Source: a virus. From it: 64,000 nucleotides of DNA. Below the pieces are notes generated by a model, which saw nothing but the letters and a program-made list of their open reading frames with translations, was not told where the DNA came from and did not search any database. Shown here piece by piece: positions 6,845-14,381 of this stretch. The stretch covers positions 1 through 64,000 of IMG/VR virus record IMGVR_UViG_3300028536_000016. One strand, given 5' to 3'. A program made the translations under genes and the position numbers. Position 1 is the first letter of the stretch. Each line of letters begins with the position of its first letter.

Positions 6845-7143
6845 GCGCTGATAATTGGGCAGACTGCCCCCGCTGTCACCGTCGCCATGAGCGCGAAGTG
6901 GAGCAGCTTCGCAAGGATGCCAACACTGCTTATGGCAACGTGCCACAAGAGCAGTGGCAACATCTTGACGCACTTGTCTCAAGCGCTGAAGCGCGCGAGC
7001 CAGAAAGCACGCTGCGCGAGGATTATGAAATCTACGGTGCCGAAGAAGGATCGGTAAACGTCCGATACTCCGGACAGTGCCAAGTGTGCGGTCTCTCGCT
7101 CACGTTTGAGCATGAGGCTGTTTTCGATGGCGTAGACGAATGA
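6841..7143 (+). CDS. Small zinc-ribbon protein
   Basis: A 100-residue protein with CPRCHRRH at residues 9-16 and CQVCGLSLTF at about 81-90, which could form one split zinc site. The middle is acidic and helical. It overlaps the exonuclease stop by four bases and lies between exonuclease and RecT genes. No family is recognised. Confidence 0.65.
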   Translation: MSADNWADCPRCHRRHEREVEQLRKDANTAYGNVPQEQWQHLDALVSSAEAREPESTLREDYEIYGAEEGSVNVRYSGQCQVCGLSLTFEHEAVFDGVDE

Positions 7144-7433
7144 CCTTCCGCCCGCGCCCCTATGATCCCGATCGGCCAGTGATCCAAACTGAAGCACAGC
7201 AACGCGCTGTCATGCGGAATTTCGGGATATTCAAATTGCGCGGGCTCTGGATATCGTGTTGCATGTTGTCTGAGCCGAACCGCAGTTTCGCGCAGGCGGC
7301 GATCGATGCGGAATTAGTGAAACGTGGCGCGTTGACGCAAAATGATCATGCGCGCGAGACAGCGCGGAAGCGGTTGAAAAAACGCGAGCGAGAAAGTGTC
7401 TTAGACGAAGACGGCTGGGACACCCCATTTTAA
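7140..7433 (+). CDS. Small hypothetical protein
   Basis: A 97-residue protein with basic Arg-rich C-terminal half (ARKRLKKRERE) and a central hydrophobic Cys-containing segment (GLWISCCML). It overlaps its neighbour by four bases. Placed inside the recombination cassette, a DNA-linked role is possible but unsupported by any motif. Confidence 0.6.
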   Translation: MTFRPRPYDPDRPVIQTEAQQRAVMRNFGIFKLRGLWISCCMLSEPNRSFAQAAIDAELVKRGALTQNDHARETARKRLKKRERESVLDEDGWDTPF

Positions 7434-7444
7434 GGAGATGCATT

Positions 7445-8377
7445 ATGGCTACCAATTCCCCCGCTACAATTGAAGAAAGTCCTTTGAAACGTTTTGATGC
7501 CCCCGTTCTGAAGGCCATGGAAAGCCAGAACATCGCCGCCGGTGTCAATCGCGCCATGTTCCAGCCGACCAACATGGGCGAGGCGATGGAATTAGCTAAA
7601 TTGATGGCATCCAGCAATTTCGTGCCGCCACATTTGCGTAATAAGGCTGGCGACTGTCTCGCGGTCGTTATGCAGGCAAGTCGTTGGGCCATGGACGTTT
7701 TTAGTGTGGCTTCCAAGTCATACTTTGTTTCGGATCGCATCGCCTATGAAGCCCAGCTCGTCAACGCCGTCATCAATTCGAGCGGCGTTCTGGATGGGCG
7801 CCTAAAATTCGACTGGCAGGGCGAAGGCAATGATCTGGTCGTGACCGTTTCGGGCAAGATCAAGGGTGAACCGGATATCAAGAAACGCCGTGTCGCGATC
7901 AAGAATATCACCACCCGCAACAGCCCATTGTGGAAGCAAGACCCCGAACAGCAGATCGGCTATTACGCCAGCCGCGCTTGGGTGCGCCTCCACGCGCCCG
8001 AGGTGCTGATGGGGGTCTATACTCCCGATGAAATCCAAAGCATCGGCATCAAGGGCGCAGCCAGCGAAGTGCGGGAACTCAAGAATGTTACGCAAATGAT
8101 AGAGGAACAGGCGCGCGAGGATGATGTCGTCTCTGACATACCCCACGATGCCGAGATCGGCGAAATCCTAGATGCGCAGGAAGGTGTCGGCGATGAAGAA
8201 ATAGGCGAGGCCACTTCGCTCGAAACCGCGAAGCAGGTGATCGACGATTGCGGCGATGATATTATGAAGATCAACGCCAACGTCTCCGCATTGCGCAAGG
8301 AGTTGAGCGAGGCCGATGGTGACGCGCTGATTGAGCATGCGCATGAGGTCATCGCCGCAATCAAGGCGAAAGGGTGA
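7445..8377 (+). CDS. recT: RecT-family single-strand annealing protein
   Basis: A 310-residue protein started by ATG with AAGGAGATG upstream. It shows the RecT pattern: FQPTNMGEAMELAKLMA at the N-terminus, PPHLRNKAGDCLAVVMQA, then SDRIAYEAQLVNAVINSS, and PLWKQDPEQQIGYYASRAW. The C-terminal 100 residues are acidic and helical. With the upstream exonuclease it forms a RecE/RecT-like pair that can anneal resected strands, giving phage recombination and possibly genome circularisation or repair. Confidence 0.9.
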   Translation: MATNSPATIEESPLKRFDAPVLKAMESQNIAAGVNRAMFQPTNMGEAMELAKLMASSNFVPPHLRNKAGDCLAVVMQASRWAMDVFSVASKSYFVSDRIAYEAQLVNAVINSSGVLDGRLKFDWQGEGNDLVVTVSGKIKGEPDIKKRRVAIKNITTRNSPLWKQDPEQQIGYYASRAWVRLHAPEVLMGVYTPDEIQSIGIKGAASEVRELKNVTQMIEEQAREDDVVSDIPHDAEIGEILDAQEGVGDEEIGEATSLETAKQVIDDCGDDIMKINANVSALRKELSEADGDALIEHAHEVIAAIKAKG

Positions 8378-8637
8378 TGGTCTACCACGACGACATCCCA
8401 ATTGGCCCGGAGCCAATCCCGTTCGGCGCGATCATCACGCTGGTGGATGGAGAAATGGTCCGAGGTACTTACGCCAATATGCGAGGTGTCGCGAACAGGC
8501 CTCGGTGGGCCGTATTCGAAGCGGCCTATGAGCCGGGAACACGCGGCAAATTCCAGAGCGAAGGATATGTCCTCGCGATCCTGCCGGACGGATCGAACAC
8601 GATGATGGTCAATTTGCGTGGAGGGCGGATCGAATGA
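8374..8637 (+). CDS. Small beta-rich hypothetical protein
   Basis: An 87-residue protein overlapping the recT stop as ATGA-type coupling. Sequence such as GAIITLVDGEMVRGTYANM and WAVFEAAYEPG suggests a small beta barrel. No family is recognised. Its position directly after recT suggests co-regulation with recombination. Confidence 0.6.
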   Translation: MMVYHDDIPIGPEPIPFGAIITLVDGEMVRGTYANMRGVANRPRWAVFEAAYEPGTRGKFQSEGYVLAILPDGSNTMMVNLRGGRIE

Positions 8638-8882
8638 GCGCCCTCCTAGCCCACGCCAAAGCCGCGCGGATCATGGGCGACGCATTCGGCACAGAGGCTG
8701 GCGAATGTGGCAATGAAGCCCACGCGCTGCTGCTCGCGCGTCTCTCCAGAGCCTACCTCCGCGCATCTAGCGATATGATGGTGGTGATTATCGCGGAGGC
8801 AGCGGCGATGGATGCGCCCTGTTCGCTGAGTCATGATGTCGGCAAGGGGACGAAGTGTCCGGGGTGTGGGGTGGTGCGGTAA
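8634..8882 (+). CDS. Small hypothetical protein with C-terminal CPGC
   Basis: An 82-residue Ala-rich helical protein with a terminal KCPGCGVV motif that resembles half of a zinc ribbon. It overlaps the preceding gene by four bases and ends just before the DUF5131 gene. Function unknown. Confidence 0.6.
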   Translation: MSALLAHAKAARIMGDAFGTEAGECGNEAHALLLARLSRAYLRASSDMMVVIIAEAAAMDAPCSLSHDVGKGTKCPGCGVVR

Positions 8883-9707
8883 ATGGCTGAGGAAACAGGT
8901 ATTGGGTGGTGCGACAGCACCGCAAATTTATGGTGGGGATGCACGAAACTGACAGCGGCATGTGACAATTGCTATGCAGAATCGCTCGTCACCACGCGGC
9001 TAGGCGGAGAATGGGGACCGCACGCAGATCGCCATAGGGTTAAAGCCGGATGGCTGCTTTTGGAGAAATTCCAGCGCGCCGCCGAAAAGAATGGCGGCAT
9101 CGATCCGAAGCTTGGTCGCCGTCGCCGCATATTCATCAACAGCCTATCGGACGTAGGCGACAATCACCACTCAATCGATTCATGGCGCGATGAAGCATGG
9201 GCCGCGATGGAGCGAGCTACGCACTTGGATTTGATCCTCGTGACTAAGCGCCCACAGAATCTTCCGAAGCTCGTTCCGCCATCTTGGCTGACTAATTGGC
9301 CGAAGCATATCTGGCTGCTTACCACGACTGAAAACCAAGAGGAATTTGACCGACGCGTGCCATGGCTCATGTGGCTGAAGGCAATGGCCGGCGTTGCTAT
9401 CATCGGCGTGTCGGCTGAGCCTCTTCTCGGTCCGATTGATCCAGCGCGCGGAATGCTTACGCTTGATATTGCGGCTGGCATTTTGTCGATTGGCAAATTC
9501 TCTCCCGGCCTTGAAAAGCTTAGATGCTTGGATTGGTGGATTGCTGGTTACGAAAGCGGTGGATCCAAGGCGCGGCACGGCGATCTCGACTGGTCGAGGC
9601 ATCATCGTGATATCTGCGCGCAGAGCGAGACGGCGTTCTTTTTCAAGCAGACGCGTAACAAAGGCCCGATCCCAGATGATCTGATGGTGCAGGAGTTTCC
9701 AGCGTGA
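8883..9707 (+). CDS. DUF5131 (phage Gp37/Gp68-like) protein
   Basis: A 274-residue protein. The N-terminus IGWCDSTANLWWGCTKLTAACDNCYAE has the cysteine pattern of the DUF5131 family, and later landmarks (LILVTKRPQNL, WLLTTTENQEEFDRR, GVSAEPLLGPID, WWIAGYESG, FFFKQ) also fit. The family is common in phages and integrated elements. Its three close cysteines and TIM-barrel-like strand pattern have suggested iron-sulfur chemistry, but the reaction is not known to me. Confidence 0.85.
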   Translation: MAEETGIGWCDSTANLWWGCTKLTAACDNCYAESLVTTRLGGEWGPHADRHRVKAGWLLLEKFQRAAEKNGGIDPKLGRRRRIFINSLSDVGDNHHSIDSWRDEAWAAMERATHLDLILVTKRPQNLPKLVPPSWLTNWPKHIWLLTTTENQEEFDRRVPWLMWLKAMAGVAIIGVSAEPLLGPIDPARGMLTLDIAAGILSIGKFSPGLEKLRCLDWWIAGYESGGSKARHGDLDWSRHHRDICAQSETAFFFKQTRNKGPIPDDLMVQEFPA

Positions 9708-10009
9708 CTGAGAATCGCCCCCGCATCTCCCCCGAGCAATTCGCCACCCTCCCCGAAAACGTCCGCCGCTACATCATGATGATCGAGACGAACTGCGATC
9801 CCAGCGGCACGATTCGCAGTGCGATGCAGTTGCGCGATACCGTGGAGGCGATGGGGTTGCGGATGGGTGAGATGCGGGCCGAAATGCTGGCGATCGTCCA
9901 TAAGGCCGCGCGCATGTCCGGCTCACCTGATGACAGTCCAGCCTATGGATTCGGCTGGGTTTCCGCTTGTGAGTATATCGCTTCAAAGCTAACCGCGAAG
10001 GAGGACTGA
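9704..10009 (+). CDS. Hypothetical protein
   Basis: A 101-residue helical protein starting with GTG that overlaps the previous stop. It contains PEQFATLPENVRRYIMMIE and a C-terminal DDSPAYGFGWVSACEYI segment. No family is recognised. It is followed by AAGGAGGAC before the next gene. Confidence 0.6.
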   Translation: MTENRPRISPEQFATLPENVRRYIMMIETNCDPSGTIRSAMQLRDTVEAMGLRMGEMRAEMLAIVHKAARMSGSPDDSPAYGFGWVSACEYIASKLTAKED

Positions 10010-10010
10010 G

Positions 10011-10160
10011 ATGCCCCACTGGCTCTACAATCTGCTGAAGCCGAAGCCGAAGATCAATCGCGCTAAGCCGGGGCCTCAGAGGCGTGCGGCGGAGCATGCC
10101 AAGATGATCGAGAAGACGCGTCAGCTCCGATATGAACTCGGGCTTGGGTGGAAATTGTGA
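10011..10160 (+). CDS. 49-residue basic microprotein
   Basis: A short ORF with an excellent ribosome site (GAAGGAGGA, nine bases before ATG). The protein is strongly basic (KPKPKINRAKPGPQRR...) with a helical C-terminus (EKTRQLRYELGLGW). The signal at its start makes it a convincing gene despite its length. A nucleic-acid-binding role is possible. Confidence 0.6.
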   Translation: MPHWLYNLLKPKPKINRAKPGPQRRAAEHAKMIEKTRQLRYELGLGWKL

Positions 10161-10390
10161 AAACTCCCCTGATCTACAACATGGATGGCCTCGTGTGCCT
10201 TCAACAGCGCATCTCCGAACTGCTAGCCGACAATCGCCCAGACAACACCGGCTTGGACGATGGCCCCTATCTGCCGGGCCAAGCGCCTCGCAAGCGGCCG
10301 GTGCCGAAGTCATCCGAGGAGGTGACCGACATCCGAGCGCGAGCCTGGATTACGCGACGGGCGAAGTATGGCGATGGCGGCCATCGGTGA
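10157..10390 (+). CDS. Small hypothetical protein
   Basis: A 77-residue protein whose GTG start overlaps the previous stop by four bases (GTGA). It has a short helix (LQQRISELLADN) and a basic C-terminus ending RAKYGDGGHR. No family is recognised. Confidence 0.55.
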   Translation: MKTPLIYNMDGLVCLQQRISELLADNRPDNTGLDDGPYLPGQAPRKRPVPKSSEEVTDIRARAWITRRAKYGDGGHR

Positions 10391-10551
10391 GCTATCTCAT
10401 AACGGCGCGGAAAGGCTGCGATGGCGTTCATCTCGCCAAGCTCGGTCATTACGGTAATATCCCTTTTCCATCCGATGCGGATGCTGTGCGGGCCGCCAAA
10501 CGAGAGGGCGGCGATAACATTGTGATCGAGCGGGAGATGCTGCGGCGATGA
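10387..10551 (+). CDS. 54-residue hypothetical protein
   Basis: A short ORF starting GTG in another four-base overlap. It encodes a small alpha/beta protein (LITARKGCDGVHLAKLG ... GGDNIVIEREML). The frame is open well upstream, but only this start fits the overlap pattern used by the whole operon. Confidence 0.5.
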   Translation: MSYLITARKGCDGVHLAKLGHYGNIPFPSDADAVRAAKREGGDNIVIEREMLRR

Positions 10552-10946
10552 ATCCGACTAGCAGCCAATTACGCCAGATGCGTCGTGATAATCTTTCATA
10601 TCCTTCAACATTGCGTCCGATTGATCCGGCAATATGGCCGCACGATGGCGAGATGAGAATTGCTGTTTTTCGATCGCGCACATTTTTGGTTCAAGTGTTT
10701 GAACAAAATGGGATGATTCGCTTATCAGCCAATCGTACCGAATGGGATGAACGTCAAAAACGTTGGCGCGAAGATATCACATGGGACGATTTGCAGCGCC
10801 TTAAAGGAGAGGCCGGCTATGCTGATCATGTTGCTGTCGAAACGTTTCCGCCTGATAATCTAGTCGTGAACGTCGCTAATATGCGGCATCTCTGGATTTT
10901 CCCAATAGGAGAATTACCAGCATTCGTTTGGAAGAATGGTGCGTAA
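10548..10946 (+). CDS. DUF7694-like phage protein
   Basis: A 132-residue protein with the C-terminal block TWDDLQRLKGEAGYADHVAVE, then FPPDNLVVNVANMRHLWIF. I recognise this as the DUF7694-type domain found in many phage proteins, of unknown function. It overlaps both neighbours, by four bases upstream and eleven downstream. Confidence 0.7.
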   Translation: MNPTSSQLRQMRRDNLSYPSTLRPIDPAIWPHDGEMRIAVFRSRTFLVQVFEQNGMIRLSANRTEWDERQKRWREDITWDDLQRLKGEAGYADHVAVETFPPDNLVVNVANMRHLWIFPIGELPAFVWKNGA

Positions 10947-11181
10947 GGTCCATTGCGCTGTTGCCCGTTGCCCGAGATGGCATCACGAAGATACGATAAT
11001 CCGTTGGTGGGGATCGGCCAGCTATCAATTCATATGCCGCTATTGTTGGCGTCGTCTCACCAAGGCCGAGCGCGCAGTATGGTCGCGCATCCGGCGTCAA
11101 AGCAAAAAGTGGGGAGACGGCGCTGTGGCAGAGCGTCGGCATAAGGTGTTCGCGGCATTCGTTCGGAGGCTGTCAGAATGA
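10936..11181 (+). CDS. Small zinc-binding-type protein
   Basis: An 81-residue basic protein with CAVARCPRWHH at the N-terminus and FICRYCWRRL in the middle, a plausible zinc site, followed by a basic helical tail (RIRRQSKKWGDG). Possible nucleic acid binding. No family is recognised. Confidence 0.55.
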   Translation: MVRKVHCAVARCPRWHHEDTIIRWWGSASYQFICRYCWRRLTKAERAVWSRIRRQSKKWGDGAVAERRHKVFAAFVRRLSE

Positions 11182-11603
11182 TCCGCCTACTCGTCACGGG
11201 AGGCCGAGACTTCACCGATGCCGCCTTGGTCGAGCGCGTTCTGTCAGCCGTCCATCGCAAGCATGGAATCGCAGTGCTGATCGAGGGCGGCCAGATCAGC
11301 TATGATCGCAAGACCGGTGATCGCTGGGGCGCGGACTGGCTCTGCCGGCAATGGGCCGAATGCAATGGCATCGAGGTCGAGACCTACGAAGCGGATTGGA
11401 ACGACATTGAGGCTCCCGGTGCGGTAGTGTTGTTCACGCGATCGGGCGCACCTTACAACGCTGCGGCTGGGCCAGCTCGCAATGCGCGGATGTTGGCGGA
11501 GGGGCAACCAGATTTCGCGGTTGGATTTCCGGGAGGCTCTGGGACTGCCGATATGTGCCGACGCTGCATAGAGGCTGGGGTTCAGGTTTGGAGGGTATCG
11601 TAA
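11178..11603 (+). CDS. SLOG-superfamily protein (DUF2493-like)
   Basis: A 141-residue protein with the N-terminal Rossmann-like strand LLVTGGRDFTD, a GGQISYDRKTGDRWGADWLCRQWAE segment, GPARNARMLAEGQPDFAVGFPGG and a terminal GVQVWRV strand. This is the SLOG fold of the DUF2493 branch, which is expected to bind a nucleotide-like ligand. Phage copies are frequent but uncharacterised. ATGA overlap with the previous gene. Confidence 0.8.
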   Translation: MIRLLVTGGRDFTDAALVERVLSAVHRKHGIAVLIEGGQISYDRKTGDRWGADWLCRQWAECNGIEVETYEADWNDIEAPGAVVLFTRSGAPYNAAAGPARNARMLAEGQPDFAVGFPGGSGTADMCRRCIEAGVQVWRVS

Positions 11604-11863
11604 AGACCCGCGAGATTGACCTTCGCCATGACGCCGATCCCGTCCGCTTCGGAACGGCGATGCTGGCGTGCGAGGGCTATGCGCCAGATTGTTCCTATCA
11701 TGGGCGATGCATGAATGGTGGATCATGTTTTGCATCACCGCCGAATCTGGTTGCGGCTCGCATGGTGCAGGCAATTATTCCCACCGATGGCCGTGCCGGG
11801 CAGCATCTGGCATATCTTAAGCGAGTAGCCGAGATGCTACGCGCAGGCGAGATCCATATTTGA
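11588..11863 (+). CDS. Hypothetical protein with Cys-rich centre
   Basis: A protein of about 91 residues. The frame is open from 11555; TTG 11588 with GAGGCTGGGG upstream is the likelier start but is uncertain. The middle holds CEGYAPDCSYHGRCMNGGSC, a possible metal or disulfide site, followed by a helical end. It closes this part of the operon before a 116-base gap. Confidence 0.5.
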   Translation: MEGIVKTREIDLRHDADPVRFGTAMLACEGYAPDCSYHGRCMNGGSCFASPPNLVAARMVQAIIPTDGRAGQHLAYLKRVAEMLRAGEIHI

Positions 11864-11900
11864 TCCGCTAATAATAATCTGCCCGTCGCGCATTATCCGC

Positions 11901-11940
11901 TTGCTGTCCGTTGGGCGTTGTGTATTATCGCCCCAACGCC
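11901..11940 (+). promoter_or_regulatory. Promoter with overlapping inverted repeat
   Basis: TTGCTG (11901-11906) and TATTAT (11923-11928) are spaced by 16 bases. An inverted repeat GGCGTTG / CAACGCC (11914-11920 and 11934-11940) covers the -10. The 12-mer CGTTGGGCGTTG at 11909-11920 recurs in the promoter region at 47755. This is the largest gene-free stretch in the early operon and would start transcription of the genes from 11980. Confidence 0.55.
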
Positions 11941-11979
11941 TGATCCGCATAGGATGGGTGGCCGCCAAGGAGATTGACG

Positions 11980-12090
11980 ATGATCAATTGGAATGATCCG
12001 CTCCCATTTTTGATAGTGGGATCCATCTTTCTGATGGGCGGATCAACATGCCTTACGATCGGGTTCATCATCATGCAGAAGATTGCATGA
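11980..12090 (+). CDS. 36-residue transmembrane microprotein
   Basis: A short ORF with AAGGAG eight bases before ATG. It encodes one or two closely packed hydrophobic stretches (FLIVGSIFLMGGSTCLTIGF). Its stop overlaps a ten-codon ORF by one base. It is the first gene after the promoter at 11901. Confidence 0.6.
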   Translation: MINWNDPLPFLIVGSIFLMGGSTCLTIGFIIMQKIA

Positions 12091-12122
12091 TGGACCGCAT
12101 GTTCGTCGAAGAGGCATTCTAA
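12090..12122 (+). CDS. Ten-codon bridging minigene
   Basis: MDRMFVEEAF starts on the last base of the previous stop (TGATG) and its stop shares one base with the next start (TAATG). It therefore fills exactly the gap between two genes and may serve as a ribosome relay for translational coupling rather than as a peptide. Confidence 0.35.
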   Translation: MDRMFVEEAF

Positions 12123-12328
12123 TGGACAAATATCGCGAAATGGCCCGCAAGCTGGATCTTGACGCCGATGCGCTTAACGCTCGCGCGGATGGCTACAGGA
12201 TGGCGGGAAGCCGCGATCTCGCCCTTAGCGCCATACTGGCCAGTAAGTTAGTTCGGCAGGCTGCTGATCAATTGCGCGCCATGCGGGATGCCGAGGAATT
12301 GGCTCAAAGGATTGGGGAATTGTTGTGA
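12122..12328 (+). CDS. Small helical protein
   Basis: A 68-residue Ala/Arg-rich helical protein. ATG 12122 fits the one-base overlap and has GAAGAGG upstream; the frame upstream of it is covered by the minigene. TPR-like flavour (RMAGSRDLALSAILASKL) but too short for assignment. Confidence 0.55.
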   Translation: MDKYREMARKLDLDADALNARADGYRMAGSRDLALSAILASKLVRQAADQLRAMRDAEELAQRIGELL

Positions 12329-12579
12329 CGATCGATTGGGAAGCCAGCAACATGCTGGATAGGCTATCCGCGAAGGAGCGCAATGCACTCCGCCAGCTCC
12401 GCGAGGACGGCAAGGGCAACTACGACCCAAGCCTGACGCGAGCGCGCAATAGTCTCGCCAAAAAGGGTTTAGCGGATAGCCCGATGGCGCTTGGGTTTGG
12501 TCGCACCATGATGGCGTGTGTCCAGCATCCGACTGAACTTGGCGTTCGGGTTCAGCATCTTCTGGGGAGTGCGTCGTGA
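12325..12579 (+). CDS. Small possible winged-helix protein
   Basis: An 84-residue protein with a GTG start in a four-base overlap. The order KERNALRQLREDG, SLTRARNSLAKKGLADSP and a basic end resembles a small winged-helix or helix-turn-helix unit, where the second segment would be the recognition helix. A DNA-binding role is inferred. Confidence 0.5.
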   Translation: MTIDWEASNMLDRLSAKERNALRQLREDGKGNYDPSLTRARNSLAKKGLADSPMALGFGRTMMACVQHPTELGVRVQHLLGSAS

Positions 12580-13019
12580 GCGATCTATATCACCAGATAG
12601 CCGCCGAAGGCAGGACAACGATCGCGATCGATACTGCCCATAATAATGGCCACAGCAACGCGATATCGGCTGCACTTGGCCATCTCGAAAAGCTCGGAAT
12701 CGTCGAGAGCAAGTTCGTGCTGCACCAGGATTTGGTAGAGCGGATGGTGGAACTGGTCCGCGACCTTCATGCCGATCACGTCAAGCATGGCTCGCATGAC
12801 TACGTGCAGGACTTCGTATTGCGTACGGCTGCGATCGTGGCTGAATTGCCCAACCCAGTCGATCCCGATCTGATCGAGGCGCGGAAGGTGGCTGCCGAGA
12901 CATTCTATCGCGGCGTGACCGATGATGTGCTTGCCGGCGAATATGATGACAAAGGCCGTGTCGTGAAGTGCTGTCTCGCTGGCATCAAGCGTGGTCGTGA
13001 GCTGGAGCACCAGTCATGA
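12576..13019 (+). CDS. Hypothetical helical protein
   Basis: A 147-residue protein with N-terminal HNNGHSNAISAALGHLEKLGIVES, which looks like another small winged-helix-type unit, and helical C-terminal half. It overlaps both neighbours by four bases. No family is recognised. Confidence 0.55.
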   Translation: MSDLYHQIAAEGRTTIAIDTAHNNGHSNAISAALGHLEKLGIVESKFVLHQDLVERMVELVRDLHADHVKHGSHDYVQDFVLRTAAIVAELPNPVDPDLIEARKVAAETFYRGVTDDVLAGEYDDKGRVVKCCLAGIKRGRELEHQS

Positions 13020-13330
13020 CCGAGCGAACCCTATCCACGATCCTGATCTGGCACGATAGCGCGGGCAATGAGTGCGAGGCTGGCGCCAAGGTCGTCTACG
13101 CCATTCACAAAGGTTCGCCGCAGACGATGGTCGATCCAGCCTGCCCGGATATGGTGGAAATCATCAGCATCTCGCCGACAGGGATCGACGGCGATATCCC
13201 AGACCACTTCCTTGAGGACGATGAACTGCTTGAGGAATGCTATCAGGACTATCTCTACGATAAAATCCTAGCAGCCGAATATCGGGCCGAGCAGCGTGCG
13301 GAGATGCTCCGCGAAGATAAGGGATATTGA
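13016..13330 (+). CDS. Acidic hypothetical protein
   Basis: A 104-residue acidic protein (DHFLEDDELLEECYQDYLYDK) with a beta-rich N-terminus. Such acidic small phage proteins sometimes mimic DNA or bind host enzymes, but nothing in the sequence proves it. Four-base overlap with the previous gene. Confidence 0.55.
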   Translation: MTERTLSTILIWHDSAGNECEAGAKVVYAIHKGSPQTMVDPACPDMVEIISISPTGIDGDIPDHFLEDDELLEECYQDYLYDKILAAEYRAEQRAEMLREDKGY

Positions 13331-13332
13331 CC

Positions 13333-13458
13333 ATGCACATCATCTACGAACTTGGCTTTGTCGCCGTTGGCCTATTCGCCATCGCGGTTTTGGCATGGGA
13401 ACTTTACCAGCATGGCGATGAGATCGCCGATGCGATTCGGCGGGGTATCGAGCTTTGA
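13333..13458 (+). CDS. 41-residue membrane microprotein
   Basis: A short ORF two bases after the previous stop. It encodes one transmembrane helix (GFVAVGLFAIAVLAWELY) and a charged C-terminus. Its stop overlaps the next TTG start by four bases. Function unknown. Confidence 0.5.
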   Translation: MHIIYELGFVAVGLFAIAVLAWELYQHGDEIADAIRRGIEL

Positions 13459-13670
13459 CCCACGAGAAAAATCACGACACGGCCACGATCACGCAAGCGG
13501 CGCTCAGTGCGACGGGCTTGCGACGTCAGCCGATGGCGAAGCTGATCCATGTGGGACTGCGGACGCTGGACGCTTGGCTGTCGGGTGAGAAGCGGCCTCC
13601 GAGGATCGCCGTTATGGTGCTGAATGAGGTCACCGATGGGTGGCGGCCTGGGCGGGAGGATCCGAAATGA
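13455..13670 (+). CDS. Small possible XRE/HTH protein
   Basis: A 71-residue basic protein with TTG start in a TTGA overlap. The order AALSATGLRRQPMAKLIHVGLRTLDAWLSG...IAVMVLNEV is like a minimal XRE-type helix-turn-helix, with TLDAWLSG as the end of the recognition helix. A phage regulator is possible; compare the HTH protein at 48009. Confidence 0.55.
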   Translation: MTHEKNHDTATITQAALSATGLRRQPMAKLIHVGLRTLDAWLSGEKRPPRIAVMVLNEVTDGWRPGREDPK

Positions 13671-13855
13671 CCACCCCAGAGGCGGGCGCAGCGATGGCGG
13701 GACTCGCTGAGCAGGTCGAGATCGAAATGATAAGTCTGGCACACAGGGCCATAAACGAGCCTGTCGGTGAGTATAGCACGCTCTTTAGAAAGGCGGCATC
13801 GGAATGGGCGATAATCTCGCTAGCCCTCCGCGCCCGCGCCGGAAAGGGCGTGTGA
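13667..13855 (+). CDS. Small helical protein
   Basis: A 62-residue Ala-rich helical protein. ATG 13667 overlaps the previous stop by four bases, which fixes the start within a longer open frame. No family is recognised. Confidence 0.5.
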   Translation: MTTPEAGAAMAGLAEQVEIEMISLAHRAINEPVGEYSTLFRKAASEWAIISLALRARAGKGV

Positions 13856-14049
13856 TGGCAAATGATCATCTTCGGAAATACGTCCAGTATATCCACAACA
13901 CCGGGCAATCACTGCTCCCGATCGAGGCCTTTGACGATGATTGGGAACCGGTCGGGCCAACTGTCCGCCGTGACCTCGTTGCGGCCGGGCTGATCATCGA
14001 AACATATGGGCATGTGGCGCTGCACGACAAAGGGATCGCGCTGCTATGA
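13855..14049 (+). CDS. Small hypothetical protein
   Basis: A 64-residue protein; ATG 13855 overlaps the previous TGA as TGATG. It reads as a small alpha/beta unit (GPTVRRDLVAAGLIIETYGHVAL) with a winged-helix-like flavour. No family is recognised. Confidence 0.5.
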   Translation: MANDHLRKYVQYIHNTGQSLLPIEAFDDDWEPVGPTVRRDLVAAGLIIETYGHVALHDKGIALL

Positions 14050-14381
14050 CTGATAGCTGCGTCTCCGCACCCGTCATTAGGACCGCAAAGAAGGTTCACC
14101 GCTGCGTCAATGCGAGAGCCCACGCGGCCGGTAATGCGCCCAACTGCCATGTAGTCATCCAACGTGATGATCGATACGAACAGGGCGATTGCGATCCATA
14201 CGCAGCGGGTGGCTTTGGCCATGAGTACATATGCGCCGGGTGCAGCGATGCGGTTAAGTCGGAGGTCGGTAAGACCGTTGGCGGCTGTCACGTCTGTGGA
14301 CAGCAGCACGGCACTAACCACTATTTCAAGACGTGCCTTCCGAGACACAAGGCAGCTCTCAATCAGGCAGGTGCCGCATGA
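14046..14381 (+). CDS. Cys-rich hypothetical protein
   Basis: A 111-residue protein with CVNARAHAAGNAPNCHVV, then YICAGC and GGCHVCGQQHG, enough for one or two zinc sites. The order resembles small phage proteins of unknown function with an RTA(K/R)K...HRC start. Four-base overlaps on both sides. Confidence 0.6.
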   Translation: MTDSCVSAPVIRTAKKVHRCVNARAHAAGNAPNCHVVIQRDDRYEQGDCDPYAAGGFGHEYICAGCSDAVKSEVGKTVGGCHVCGQQHGTNHYFKTCLPRHKAALNQAGAA

